DNA of 34,840 bases, taken from contig CALRHH010000010.1 in assembly GCA_943359395.1 (NCBI GenBank), forward strand, positions 1 to 34,840. The letters run 5' to 3'. This DNA comes from Candidatus Nomurabacteria bacterium (GTDB lineage: Bacteria; Patescibacteriota; Minisyncoccia; Phycocordibacterales; UBA2100). Both the position numbers and the translations under genes were made by a program. Position 1 is the stretch's first letter. Each line of letters opens with the position of its first letter. Shown here in pieces: positions 23,220-30,149 of the stretch. The notes under the pieces were generated by a model. That model saw nothing but the letters and a program-made list of their open reading frames with translations. It was not told the DNA's origin and made no database searches.

Positions 23220-23260
23220 TGCACTCACGACTCCGTATCTGACATCTATGAATCACGCAT

Positions 23261-24760
23261 ATGAAAAACGAACCTGCACACACCGCCGAGCGACCGCCTA
23301 TTGTGGCAGTTTTGGGACACGTTGACCACGGGAAATCCACCCTCCTCGATTTCATTAGAAAAGCGAACGTCGTTGCCGGTGAGGCGGGCGGCATAACGCA
23401 GCACGTAGCCGCATACGAGGTAGCGCATAAAGGCAAACGCATCACTTTCATCGATACACCTGGGCACGCCGCGTTCAGCGCCATACGCGCGCGTGGCGCA
23501 TCGGCCGCCGACATTGCTATTCTCGTCGTCGCGGCAGACGACGGCGTAAAAGCCCAGACTCTTGAAGCGCTACAAAGTATCCGCGACGCTGGTACGCCTT
23601 TTATCGTTGCAATCAACAAAATAGACAAGCCGAATGCGGACCAGGACCGCACGATTCGAACACTTCTCGATGAAAAAGTGTACCTGGAGAAATACGGCGG
23701 CGACGTGCCGTGGGCGGCACTCTCAGCAAAGACAGGAACTGGCGTTGAGGAACTTTTGGACCTCATACTGCTCGTCGCCGAAATTGAAGGCTTCTCGGGT
23801 GATTCAGCCGCGTCGGCTCATGGATACGTCATTGAAGCCCACCGCGACCAAAAGAGGGGCCTCGCCGCGACTCTCATCATCACAGATGGCACCTTGAAAT
23901 CAGGCATGGCGGTCCTCGCGGGCCGCGCTATTGCGCCAGTACGCATAATGGAAAGTACCGCTGGAAAGTCGCTCCGTGAGGCGACATTCTCGTCGCCCGT
24001 GCAGCTCGTTGGATTCGACACTCTGCCGCAAGTGGGAGAAGAATTCCATTCATATAAAAACAAGCGCGAAGCGGAAGCTGCCCGCCCACTACTCGTAGCC
24101 GGGGCGACCCGCACACCTTCGCAGGCACCGCTCGCGGAAGGCGAGACGGGTCCATTCGAGATGCCTGTCATTATTCGTGCCGATGCATCAGGCTCGCTCG
24201 AAGCAATTAACCAAGAAGTGCTCAAATTGGGGACTGAGCATGCACGCGTCCGAGTCGTGCAGTCAGGCATAGGAACTGTTTCTGAAAACGATGTAAAGGC
24301 AGCTATTGCGTGCGATGTACCAGCTGTTGTCATTGGGTTCAATGTCGGTATCGACTCACCTGCCGCGGCAATTGCACTACAACATGGCATCCCTATCGAG
24401 ACATTTACCATTATCTACAAACTAACTGAGCGCCTCGAAGAACTCCTTGGAAAGTCCGCCCCAAAACGCCGAGTGGAAGCGGCGACCGGGAAAGCAAAGG
24501 TCCTCATGCAATTCGGAAGTCGGAAGGACGAGCATGTCATTGGCGGCAAAGCGCTCGAAGGATTTTTGGAGCGCGGTAGTGCAGTACGCGTGATGCGACG
24601 TGCCGAAGAACTCGGCGTCGGTAAGATAAAAAATATTCAGAGCAACAAGCAGGATGTGAACCGAATAGAAGATGGCCGGGAGTTTGGTGCCCAAATTACT
24701 GCACCTTTTGAAATCCTTGCAGGCGATACGCTTGAAGCATTTACGACCTCGATGGAATAG
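23261..24760 (+). CDS. infB: Translation initiation factor IF-2
   Basis: GTPase that places initiator tRNA and joins the subunits. At 499 residues it lacks the long N-terminal region of most IF-2 proteins and begins almost at the G domain. G1 is GHVDHGKST (19-27), switch II DTPGH (65-69), and NKID (119-122). EAGGITQHVAAYEV is intact. Domains II, III and the C-terminal IF2-C2 part follow (VIIRADASGSLEAI, VGKIKNIQSNKQDVNRI). It is followed by rbfA after 2 nt, a common translation operon. Confidence 0.96.
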   Translation: MKNEPAHTAERPPIVAVLGHVDHGKSTLLDFIRKANVVAGEAGGITQHVAAYEVAHKGKRITFIDTPGHAAFSAIRARGASAADIAILVVAADDGVKAQTLEALQSIRDAGTPFIVAINKIDKPNADQDRTIRTLLDEKVYLEKYGGDVPWAALSAKTGTGVEELLDLILLVAEIEGFSGDSAASAHGYVIEAHRDQKRGLAATLIITDGTLKSGMAVLAGRAIAPVRIMESTAGKSLREATFSSPVQLVGFDTLPQVGEEFHSYKNKREAEAARPLLVAGATRTPSQAPLAEGETGPFEMPVIIRADASGSLEAINQEVLKLGTEHARVRVVQSGIGTVSENDVKAAIACDVPAVVIGFNVGIDSPAAAIALQHGIPIETFTIIYKLTERLEELLGKSAPKRRVEAATGKAKVLMQFGSRKDEHVIGGKALEGFLERGSAVRVMRRAEELGVGKIKNIQSNKQDVNRIEDGREFGAQITAPFEILAGDTLEAFTTSME

Positions 24761-24762
24761 CT

Positions 24763-25086
24763 ATGGAATCTCGAAGACAGACACAGGTATCCCAAGTCAT
24801 AGCCCAAATGGCGGGTGATTTTTTTGCTCGTGAATCCAACGTGAAAGCGCTTATCACGGTAACTCACGCAGACATTTCTCCCACGTACAAGGAAGTCACC
24901 GTCTTCCTTTCCGTACTTCCCCAGACGATGGAGCAGGCGGCGATAAAATTCGCCAAACGTGCGCGGACGGATTTCCGCGCATTCATCAAAAGGCAGGGAC
25001 GCTTTCACCCCATCCCCGTCGTCGACTTCGCAATTGACCTTGGTGAGAAGAATAGACAGCGAATCGATGAATTAACGAGGAACTGA
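24763..25086 (+). CDS. rbfA: Ribosome-binding factor A
   Basis: Small KH-fold factor for 30S maturation. 107 residues with the family outline: an N-terminal helix (SRRQTQVSQVIAQMAGDFFAR), the strand VKALITVTHADISPTYKEVTVFLSVL, and a C-terminal part ending in PVVDFAIDLGEKNRQRIDELTRN, which matches the typical DxxxxxxxRIxxL end. It follows infB by 2 nt and precedes tRNA-Cys by 31 nt. Confidence 0.9.
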   Translation: MESRRQTQVSQVIAQMAGDFFARESNVKALITVTHADISPTYKEVTVFLSVLPQTMEQAAIKFAKRARTDFRAFIKRQGRFHPIPVVDFAIDLGEKNRQRIDELTRN

Positions 25087-25117
25087 TGGTATAGTTGCCC
25101 CGTTGGGTATTCGACAC

Positions 25118-25189
25118 GGCCACGTGGCGAAGGGGTAACGCGGGAGTCTGCAAAACTCTTATGCGCGGGTTCGAGTCCCGCCGTGGCCT
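25118..25189 (+). tRNA. tRNA-Cys (GCA)
   Basis: Cloverleaf with acceptor GGCCACG/CGTGGCC, anticodon loop CTGCAAA (anticodon GCA), T-arm GCGGG-TTCGAGT-CCCGC, and discriminator T as expected for tRNA-Cys. CCA is not encoded. Confidence 0.95.
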
Positions 25190-25190
25190 C

Positions 25191-25207
25191 ACGTTGCATT
25201 GCAACGT
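25191..25207 (+). repeat. Short perfect hairpin between two tRNAs
   Basis: ACGTTGC and GCAACGT around ATT, between tRNA-Cys and tRNA-Leu(UAA). It may guide processing or partial termination; only ATTTC follows, so it is a weak terminator. Confidence 0.55.
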
Positions 25208-25212
25208 ATTTC

Positions 25213-25297
25213 GGGCCAGTGGCGGAATTGGTATACGCGCACGACTTAAGATCGTGTCCCGCAAGGGATGTGGGTTCGATGCCCACCTGGCCCACCA
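25213..25297 (+). tRNA. tRNA-Leu (UAA)
   Basis: Class II cloverleaf with acceptor GGGCCAG/CTGGCCC, anticodon loop CTTAAGA (anticodon TAA), a long variable arm and T-arm GTGGG-TTCGATG-CCCAC. Discriminator A is followed by an encoded CCA (25295-25297). It is the only intact tRNA in the window with an encoded CCA. Confidence 0.95.
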
Positions 25298-25319
25298 CAA
25301 AAACACAAAATAAACACCT

Positions 25320-26027
25320 ATGAATGATTCGAACAATCTCGAGGCAAATAGCGGAAAGAAACTCACGATTGCGGTCCAGAACGACACGTGGGAGCGCCTC
25401 CCCATCAAGACGCACATCATCACGAAAGACGACGACATCACCGCTGTCGTAGAGAAATATGCGCTCCCGCATATACAAAGTGGCGACATGCTTTTCATCA
25501 GCGAGCGCATCGTCGCCATCAGTCAGGGCCGCGCCTACCCCATCAAAGACATCAAACCATCGCGGCTCGCAAAACTGCTCGTAAAATTTGTCCACAAATC
25601 CCCTTACGGCATCGGGCTCGGCAGCCCATGGACGATGGAACTCGCCATTAGGGAGGCAGGTGCCCTGCGAATGCTCGTGGGTGCTTTTGCAGCAGTGGTC
25701 ACGAAACCCTTTGGCCTGAAGGGAGTCTTCTACCATGTCGTGGGGCACAATATAAATGCAATTGACGGCCCGTGCGATTACACATTGCCACCCTACAATA
25801 ACTACGCGAAGCTAGGGCCGGCAAAACCCATGAAGGTCGCGAAGGAACTAGGCGAAGCAATCGGCTCAGATGTAGTCATCATAGACGCAAACGACCTCGG
25901 CGCCGCAGTGCTCGGCAAATCGAACTCCATGATTACTGACGCGTTTTGCAAAGCGGTATTTAAGGACAACCCGCTTGGGCAATCAACTGAGCAGACGCCG
26001 CTGTGCATCGTTAGGAAAGTCGCGTAA
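25320..26027 (+). CDS. CofE-like protein (coenzyme F420-0:gamma-glutamyl ligase family)
   Basis: 235 residues with the CofE-type fold outline: PIKTHIITKDDDITAVVEKYALPHIQSGDMLFISERIVAISQGR near the N-terminus (in CofE a nucleotide/metal-binding region), GHNINAIDGPCDYTLPPY in the middle and VVIIDANDLGAAVLG near the C-terminus. CofE adds glutamate to F420-0. Homologues occur in CPR genomes without F420 genes, so the true substrate is probably different. It follows tRNA-Leu(UAA) by 22 nt and may share its transcript. tRNA-Lys starts 4 nt past the stop on the other strand. Confidence 0.8.
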   Translation: MNDSNNLEANSGKKLTIAVQNDTWERLPIKTHIITKDDDITAVVEKYALPHIQSGDMLFISERIVAISQGRAYPIKDIKPSRLAKLLVKFVHKSPYGIGLGSPWTMELAIREAGALRMLVGAFAAVVTKPFGLKGVFYHVVGHNINAIDGPCDYTLPPYNNYAKLGPAKPMKVAKELGEAIGSDVVIIDANDLGAAVLGKSNSMITDAFCKAVFKDNPLGQSTEQTPLCIVRKVA

Positions 26028-26031
26028 GTTG

Positions 26032-26104
26032 TCCGCCCACCTGGATTCGAACCAGGGACCCACTGCTTAAGAGGCAGTTGCTCTACCAGCTGAGCTATAG
26101 GCGG
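26032..26104 (-). tRNA. tRNA-Lys (CUU)
   Basis: Minus-strand cloverleaf: acceptor CCGCCTA/TGGGCGG, D-arm GCTC...GAGC, anticodon loop CTCTTAA (anticodon CTT), T-arm CCTGG-TTCGAAT-CCAGG, discriminator A, no CCA encoded. The first pair is C1-G72, unusual for tRNA-Lys, where G1 is the rule. Confidence 0.93.
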
Positions 26105-26175
26105 TAGGGAGATTCTACACGAAGAATACTTTTTTGAGAACCGCTTTGTTATCTACATTTTTTTGTTTGGCAGAC

Positions 26176-26190
26176 GCTATGTGCCATAGC
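26176..26190. repeat. Small perfect hairpin upstream of the LAGLIDADG remnant
   Basis: GCTATG-tgc-CATAGC. It lies in the otherwise empty AT-rich gap 26105-26203 between tRNA-Lys and the remnant. A CATAAT 8 nt before the remnant's ATG could be a -10 element. Confidence 0.4.
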
Positions 26191-26203
26191 ATAATTTAGG
26201 ATA

Positions 26204-26488
26204 ATGAAGCGTCGATCAAAAGTTGATACCGCTTGGTCGCCAGAGTTGGCCTATGTCGTGGGGATTATCGCTACCGACGGTAATCTGTCCCCCGACGGGA
26301 GGCACATCAACATCACCTCTAAGGACGAAGAAATGGTGCAGACCGTAAAGAAACTTCTACGTTTGGACAATAAAAAAGGAGTGCGACGTAAGAGGTGGAT
26401 ATACATACCACGACCGGAGAAAGTCTGTGTACACGCTCTCGTTCGGGAAGGCGGACTCTATGAAAATTATAAAGAGCATGTACTATGA
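26204..26488 (+). pseudogene. Truncated LAGLIDADG homing endonuclease remnant
   Basis: 94 residues. SPELAYVVGIIATDGNLSPDGRHINITSKDEEMVQTVKKLL (about 13-53) is the first LAGLIDADG helix plus the following strands and helix: LAYVVGIIATDGN is the motif, with the acidic Asp in TDG. From about residue 58 the match ends (GVRRKRWIYIPRPEK onward), and the second LAGLIDADG half of a single-chain enzyme is missing. It is a degraded piece, probably of a former intron- or intein-borne endonuclease. It lies between tRNA-Lys and tRNA-Leu(UAG). Confidence 0.72.
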
Positions 26489-26493
26489 GAAGT

Positions 26494-26518
26494 CGCTTCC
26501 GTCATTAAAGAGGAAGCG
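26494..26518. repeat. Hairpin between the LAGLIDADG remnant and tRNA-Leu(UAG)
   Basis: CGCTTCC (26494-26500) pairs with GGAAGCG (26512-26518) around an 11-nt loop. It could be a weak terminator or the end of the inserted remnant. Confidence 0.5.
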
Positions 26519-26536
26519 GTCTGTAGATTCAAAAAT

Positions 26537-26617
26537 GGGCGGGTGGTGAAATGGCATACACGCAAGGTTTAGGACCTTGTGCCGCAAGGCGTGAGGGTGC
26601 AAGTCCCTCCCCGCCCA
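26537..26617 (+). tRNA. tRNA-Leu (UAG)
   Basis: Class II cloverleaf: acceptor GGGCGGG/CCCGCCC, anticodon loop TTTAGGA (anticodon TAG), variable arm TGCCGCAAGGCGT, T-stem GAGGG/CCCTC, discriminator A, no CCA encoded. The T-loop is TGCAAGT, so position 55 is G instead of the nearly universal T (pseudouridine 55). Confidence 0.92.
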
Positions 26618-26619
26618 CA

Positions 26620-26686
26620 CTTCGACTCGCTTCGCTCGCTCAGTCTAAATTGAGCGGCGAGGCGAAGTACCCTGAGCCTGTCGAAG
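26620..26686. repeat. Large imperfect palindromic repeat
   Basis: CTTCGAC (26620-26626) pairs with GTCGAAG (26680-26686), and GCTCAG with CTGAGC inside it. A second fold pairs CTTCGC (26630-26635) and CGCTCA (26637-26642) with TGAGCG (26651-26656) and GCGAAG (26662-26667). The GACAGGCTCAGGG-type word on the minus strand is typical of dispersed bacterial palindromic repeats. No coding potential. Confidence 0.65.
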
Positions 26687-26712
26687 GGCTTTTCTGATTC
26701 CCACCGAAGAAA

Positions 26713-27021
26713 TCACTGAAAGAAATTATTAGGGAGCGTAATGCCGTCTGCGCGTGAGACGTCTGGGTTACGGAAGTCGAGACCAAAAGTATTGTCGAGA
26801 AGTTGGAGAATTCCGAATACGGAGACCATAATAAACATTCCTACGATACCCCACAGCATATGCTGTTTCCCTTCCTCGTTTTCCCCTCCTTGATTTAAAT
26901 TCCAAAGAAACTCTACGAGGCCGTAGACGAAGAGTAGAAACCCGAGCGCGAAGACAATCAGTATGGCGGGATTAATGATGTACGTCTCGAAACGGTACAT
27001 TATGCTCGACACGGAATCCAT
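26713..27021 (-). CDS. Small two-TM membrane protein, paralogue A
   Basis: 102 residues with two hydrophobic segments (about 15-37 and 55-78) and a charged loop between them (NQGGENEEGKQHM). The second segment, LWGIVGMFIMVSVFGILQLLDNTF, matches those of the proteins at 27073 and 28080, so the three are paralogues. There is no signal peptide. The layout fits VirB2/TrbC-like pilin subunits seen in CPR, but the function is unknown. It is last in the minus-strand run, 51 nt after paralogue B. Confidence 0.75.
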   Translation of the reverse strand: MDSVSSIMYRFETYIINPAILIVFALGFLLFVYGLVEFLWNLNQGGENEEGKQHMLWGIVGMFIMVSVFGILQLLDNTFGLDFRNPDVSRADGITLPNNFFQ

Positions 27022-27072
27022 AATACTGAGGCGAATCTAGGCACGCTCGCGGACGGCGCACAAACTACTCCC

Positions 27073-27441
27073 TTATTGGTAGTAGCCGCTTGTACCAGTG
27101 TTTATCTGGATGCCTTTTGGAATAACAGGGTCTGTGGAAGTTACCTTGAAGGTGCTCTGGAGGAGACGGATGATGCCCCAAATAGAGACCATGACAAAAA
27201 TAGCGATGACGCCGTAGAACATGATTTGCAAGCCTTCGCTCTTCTCTTCGCCCGCATTCATGAGGTACTTGATGAGGCCCCAGAAGAAGACCACGATGGC
27301 GAGTGTGATGAAAAGACCTTCGATTGCGTTGAGGAAGGTATTAAAAAGAGCGAGCGTGTCGAGAAGCGTGGCAGCGCTCGCGAGAGCCGGAAATGCCGCG
27401 GTGGCAGCTCCAAGGACCGAAGAACCTAGTATTTTACGCAT
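27073..27441 (-). CDS. Small membrane protein, paralogue B
   Basis: 122 residues: signal peptide (residues 1-23, ending ALASA), then two membrane segments (about 40-60 and 75-97) separated by a charged loop (NAGEEKSEGLQ). MFYGVIAIFVMVSIWGIIRLLQSTF is nearly the same as in the protein at 28080. The tail is a short exported Thr/Gly/Tyr-rich segment. Probable pilin-like or structural membrane subunit; no known function. A 199-nt gap with an inserted hairpin region separates it from the upstream gene, and the ATG follows an AT-rich TATATA. Confidence 0.78.
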   Translation of the reverse strand: MRKILGSSVLGAATAAFPALASAATLLDTLALFNTFLNAIEGLFITLAIVVFFWGLIKYLMNAGEEKSEGLQIMFYGVIAIFVMVSIWGIIRLLQSTFKVTSTDPVIPKGIQINTGTSGYYQ

Positions 27442-27640
27442 ATATATGGATTAAGCTCATTACCTGTCTAATATTCTAAAGTACTTCAATGGTATAGGTA
27501 GGGTTCTAAAACACAATAGATGGCCGTCTTTCGATGGGGATAACCGACCACGCCGGGAGGCGCCCGAAGGGTTCGAGTGTCGCGAAGCGATACGAGAACG
27601 GTCGCGCACGCCCGAGCACGGGCGTGCGTAAACGCCTTCT
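27442..27640 (-). other. Hairpin-rich intergenic segment with a possible displaced gene end
   Basis: No gene. In minus-strand order: ACGCCT/AGGCGT (27648-27632) with the upstream gene's TGA in its loop, a perfect 9-bp GCACGCCCG/CGGGCGTGC hairpin (27627-27606), a GCGCC/GGCGT stem, GGTTATCCCCAT, then codons AAA GAC GGC CAT (27531-27520). These repeat the final Lys-Asp-Gly-His of the upstream gene with different third bases. The rest, up to 27442, is AT-rich and should contain the promoter of paralogue B. Confidence 0.45.
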
Positions 27641-28078
27641 TCAGGCGTGGCCATCCTTCTTCTTTCCCCCTCCTGAATGCGCTGCAAGGTAGAGAATAAT
27701 CCAAATAACTATAACCCCGACGATGATGGAAACCGCCCAGGCTGCCTCACGCGGATGGAGTTGGAAGAATTGTACGATGGCCAAGAGTAGGACAAGTATA
27801 AAAATAATGGCAACCGACCATTCCATCACCCTAATCGCCTCGGTCCGGTATGTGGGCCATGTCCCGAGGCGAACAACCCATAAGATGAATCCGAGGCCGT
27901 ACGTAAGGAGTGCCACCGTAAGCATAATTCCGACGAATATGTTGAAAATCCCGATTGCCTGAGTAAAGGTAGTCTCCGCACTCGCTATCGACGGAAGAAC
28001 GAGGGTGAAGGTGGCAGACCACACCAACGAAGATGCTTTCGGACGCATGATGGAAAGGTGCCTTCGCATAGATAACAC
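27641..28078 (-). CDS. Multi-pass small membrane protein
   Basis: 145 residues: signal-like N-terminus (SSLVWSATFTLVLPSIASA), then three hydrophobic segments (about 42-68, 84-106, 112-132) and a Lys-rich cytoplasmic-type tail (GGGKKKDGHA). It is not clearly a member of the A/B/C paralogue set but has similar design. The start could be any of three in-frame ATGs near 28078, 28069 or 28048; the first lies 1 nt after the stop of paralogue C. The 3' end is followed by the hairpin region 27520-27640. Confidence 0.72.
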   Translation of the reverse strand: MLSMRRHLSIMRPKASSLVWSATFTLVLPSIASAETTFTQAIGIFNIFVGIMLTVALLTYGLGFILWVVRLGTWPTYRTEAIRVMEWSVAIIFILVLLLAIVQFFQLHPREAAWAVSIIVGVIVIWIILYLAAHSGGGKKKDGHA

Positions 28079-28079
28079 T

Positions 28080-28466
28080 CTACTCCCCTTCGAATCGGGG
28101 GGATTCGAAACCGTAAGATGGCGTCTGCACCAAACCCGAAGTCGGACTACTTACACTTCCGCCAAAAAGCGTGCTTTGCAGTAAGCGTAAAATCCCCCAA
28201 ATCGAAACCATAACAAAAAGCACGATAATGCCCCAGAAAAAATACGCCCTGACCTTTTCACCCCCATCGTCACTGAAATTCAAAATGTTGGTTGAGATGC
28301 CGTAGAAGTAGACGACAATGCCTGCGACGATAAGGACGGCCGTCGCATTGTCGAGAATGAGAACTATAGTGTTGGAAAGTTCAAGAAATGTGCGGGGTGC
28401 CGCGGCTAACGCGAAGGTTGGGACGACCAAAATCGCAAATGCGGAAATGAGTTTTGGGAATCCCAT
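28080..28466 (-). CDS. Small membrane protein, paralogue C
   Basis: 128 residues from the ATG at 28466: signal peptide (FAILVVPTFALAA), a membrane segment (about 34-56), a loop (NFSDDGGEKVRA), and the family segment FFWGIIVLFVMVSIWGILRLLQSTLF. The Ser/Pro-rich tail is exported or cytoplasmic. It shares the GI-xxx-F-x-MVS-x-WGI-xx-LLQST core with paralogues A and B. I choose 28466 because it is 1 nt after the stop of the upstream gene; an earlier in-frame ATG would overlap that gene by 35 nt. Confidence 0.78.
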   Translation of the reverse strand: MGFPKLISAFAILVVPTFALAAAPRTFLELSNTIVLILDNATAVLIVAGIVVYFYGISTNILNFSDDGGEKVRAYFFWGIIVLFVMVSIWGILRLLQSTLFGGSVSSPTSGLVQTPSYGFESPRFEGE

Positions 28467-28467
28467 A

Positions 28468-28851
28468 TCAGTTACCGACGAGCTGAGTGACTGTGCCCCC
28501 AATTAAGGTCGCAATAACCCACGCGCCAAGAATAAGAAGTGCGCCAATGATGACGTACACGAAATTCTTCTTGGCCTCTTCAAGTTTACTCGAATTGCCT
28601 CGGGCGAACACAAACATAAAGCCTGCCACAACGAGGAAGAGTGTAATTATCGGAAGGGCGACAATCACGAGCACTTTTAATGCCCCCGCAATGAACGCAG
28701 GAATAGTACTAAAATTTGAATTGAGGGGGTTGCAGAGCCCCGCCGAACAGTCGGCGGCGCGCGCTAGGTATGGTACGGCAAACATCGCAACGGCTCCCGA
28801 TGCCGCGGATACGCGAAGCAATATTGTCCTGATTGTCTTCTGTGTGCTCAT
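28468..28851 (-). CDS. VirB2/TrbC-like pilin-type protein
   Basis: 127 residues: signal peptide (about 1-32, ending YLARA), a short Cys-containing exported stretch (DCSAGLCNPLNS), then two membrane segments (about 55-80 and 98-122) around a basic loop (RGNSSKLEEAKKNF). This is the standard VirB2/TrbC pilin layout and close to what is annotated as pilin in many Parcubacteria. It overlaps the solute-binding protein gene by 4 nt (ATGA), so the two are translationally coupled. Secretion ATPases such as VirB4 are not in the window. Confidence 0.75.
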   Translation of the reverse strand: MSTQKTIRTILLRVSAASGAVAMFAVPYLARAADCSAGLCNPLNSNFSTIPAFIAGALKVLVIVALPIITLFLVVAGFMFVFARGNSSKLEEAKKNFVYVIIGALLILGAWVIATLIGGTVTQLVGN

Positions 28852-30149
28852 AATCCCAAAATTTGTCCCAGTTCCTGATCAGCACGTTGGACGGCGTCAG
28901 CGACAAGCAGAGTACCACTCGTCGTATTCTCAATCATAGCCCGGAAAAGTTCCGCTGTCTTATCAGGGTCAGGGTCAAGCCATGAGTACCCGACGATAGC
29001 CTGCTTATTGAAGAATTCGTTATTCCCCTGTACCGGTTTATTCAAAATATCGCGACGCGCACTCGGAATGCCGAGTGCGGCCGAGAGCGACCCTCCGATA
29101 TCAGCCGAGACAAGCAGTAATGCAACGGTAATCGCACCACCGGGATTCTTGCCCGCACGCGATGCAGCCAGTCCCCATACGTGCGCGGTATTGACCGAAT
29201 TCGCTGCGGAACGGATTTGCGGCAGAGCTGCTAACCCAAAATTAAGGTTGGGGTTTGTACGCGTAATCATGGAAGCTTCGCTCGCGTAACCGACGTAGAT
29301 AGCCAAGTCCCCCGCAGCGAAGGCCCTTTGCGACTCAGGAAGTGAACGGTTCCATGAGTAGTTATTCTTTGATGGGTCTGCAAACTCGGTAAAGAAGCGG
29401 AGTGCCGAAGCGGTTGACTGCACCGAAGTGACTCCCGCACGCGGCGCGAGCGCGGGAATAAGACGCCCCGTATTGTCATACGCCGTGATATCCCCTCCCG
29501 CCTGAAGTATGAGAGTCGCGAGGACATCTTTTGCGTTCGTCACGTTCTTGTACTCACCGAGAGCAATCGCGGATTTTGTGATTGTTCCAGAGTCGTCCTT
29601 TTTAGTGACCTTTTGGGCAATCTGGAAAAGTTCGTCCCAGTACTTGGGGGGCTGCGCATACCCTGCAGACGCGAGCATGTCTTTGTTCCAGTATAGAACA
29701 AGCGGATCAGCAAAAATTGGAACCGCAATCACGCCGTTCTGGGCAAGAAACGGATGAGACGCCTCGATAAAGGTATTCTCGAACTGCGATTTGGAGAGCG
29801 CCGAGAAAGGGATGGTGGCCGCCTTCCCCGCATCCTTGAGAGCATAATCCTGCCGCAAAATAAATAGGTCCGGGCCCGTGCCGCTCGCGAGAGCATTTGT
29901 GAGATCCGATTCAAACGTGGTTTCGCTCTTTTGCTCGTACGTGACTTGGCTCAATTGCGGATTATTCTCGGCGGCTTGTCGAATGACGACGGCGAAGGCA
30001 CCTTGATCCAGGGTGCCCCAAATTTTTATCGGACCGATGGTATTGTTCTCTCCGCCGCTAATTGCAATTGAGAAGATGAGCACCCCAGCAATGGCGAGGC
30101 CGCCAAAAATGACGAGCAGGGAGAGTTGAAACATCGAAAGTTTTTTCAT
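28848..30149 (-). CDS. Membrane-anchored extracellular solute-binding protein (family 1-like)
   Basis: 433 residues with an N-terminal membrane anchor (about 8-31) and no lipobox cysteine. The mature part has the family 1 solute-binding outline: IKIWGTLDQGAFAVVIRQAAENNP, ASGTGPDLFILRQDYALKDAGK, IAVPIFADPLVLYWNKDMLASAGY (the usual VPY..D...LYYNKDLF region), PPKYWDELFQIAQKVT and WGLAASRAGKNP. Such proteins feed sugars to ABC importers, but no permease or ATPase gene is near. It may act as a receptor or as part of the pilin-like cluster it overlaps at both ends (4 nt each). Confidence 0.85.
   Translation of the reverse strand: MKKLSMFQLSLLVIFGGLAIAGVLIFSIAISGGENNTIGPIKIWGTLDQGAFAVVIRQAAENNPQLSQVTYEQKSETTFESDLTNALASGTGPDLFILRQDYALKDAGKAATIPFSALSKSQFENTFIEASHPFLAQNGVIAVPIFADPLVLYWNKDMLASAGYAQPPKYWDELFQIAQKVTKKDDSGTITKSAIALGEYKNVTNAKDVLATLILQAGGDITAYDNTGRLIPALAPRAGVTSVQSTASALRFFTEFADPSKNNYSWNRSLPESQRAFAAGDLAIYVGYASEASMITRTNPNLNFGLAALPQIRSAANSVNTAHVWGLAASRAGKNPGGAITVALLLVSADIGGSLSAALGIPSARRDILNKPVQGNNEFFNKQAIVGYSWLDPDPDKTAELFRAMIENTTSGTLLVADAVQRADQELGQILGL

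Noticed and set aside
23116..23766. 216-codon minus-strand frame over the infB start
   Set aside because: Antisense to the IF-2 G domain, and it would cover the infB promoter.
27460..27687. 75-codon minus-strand frame after the membrane protein gene
   Set aside because: It overlaps the end of that gene in another frame and crosses several hairpins; no protein features beyond the short KDGH echo.
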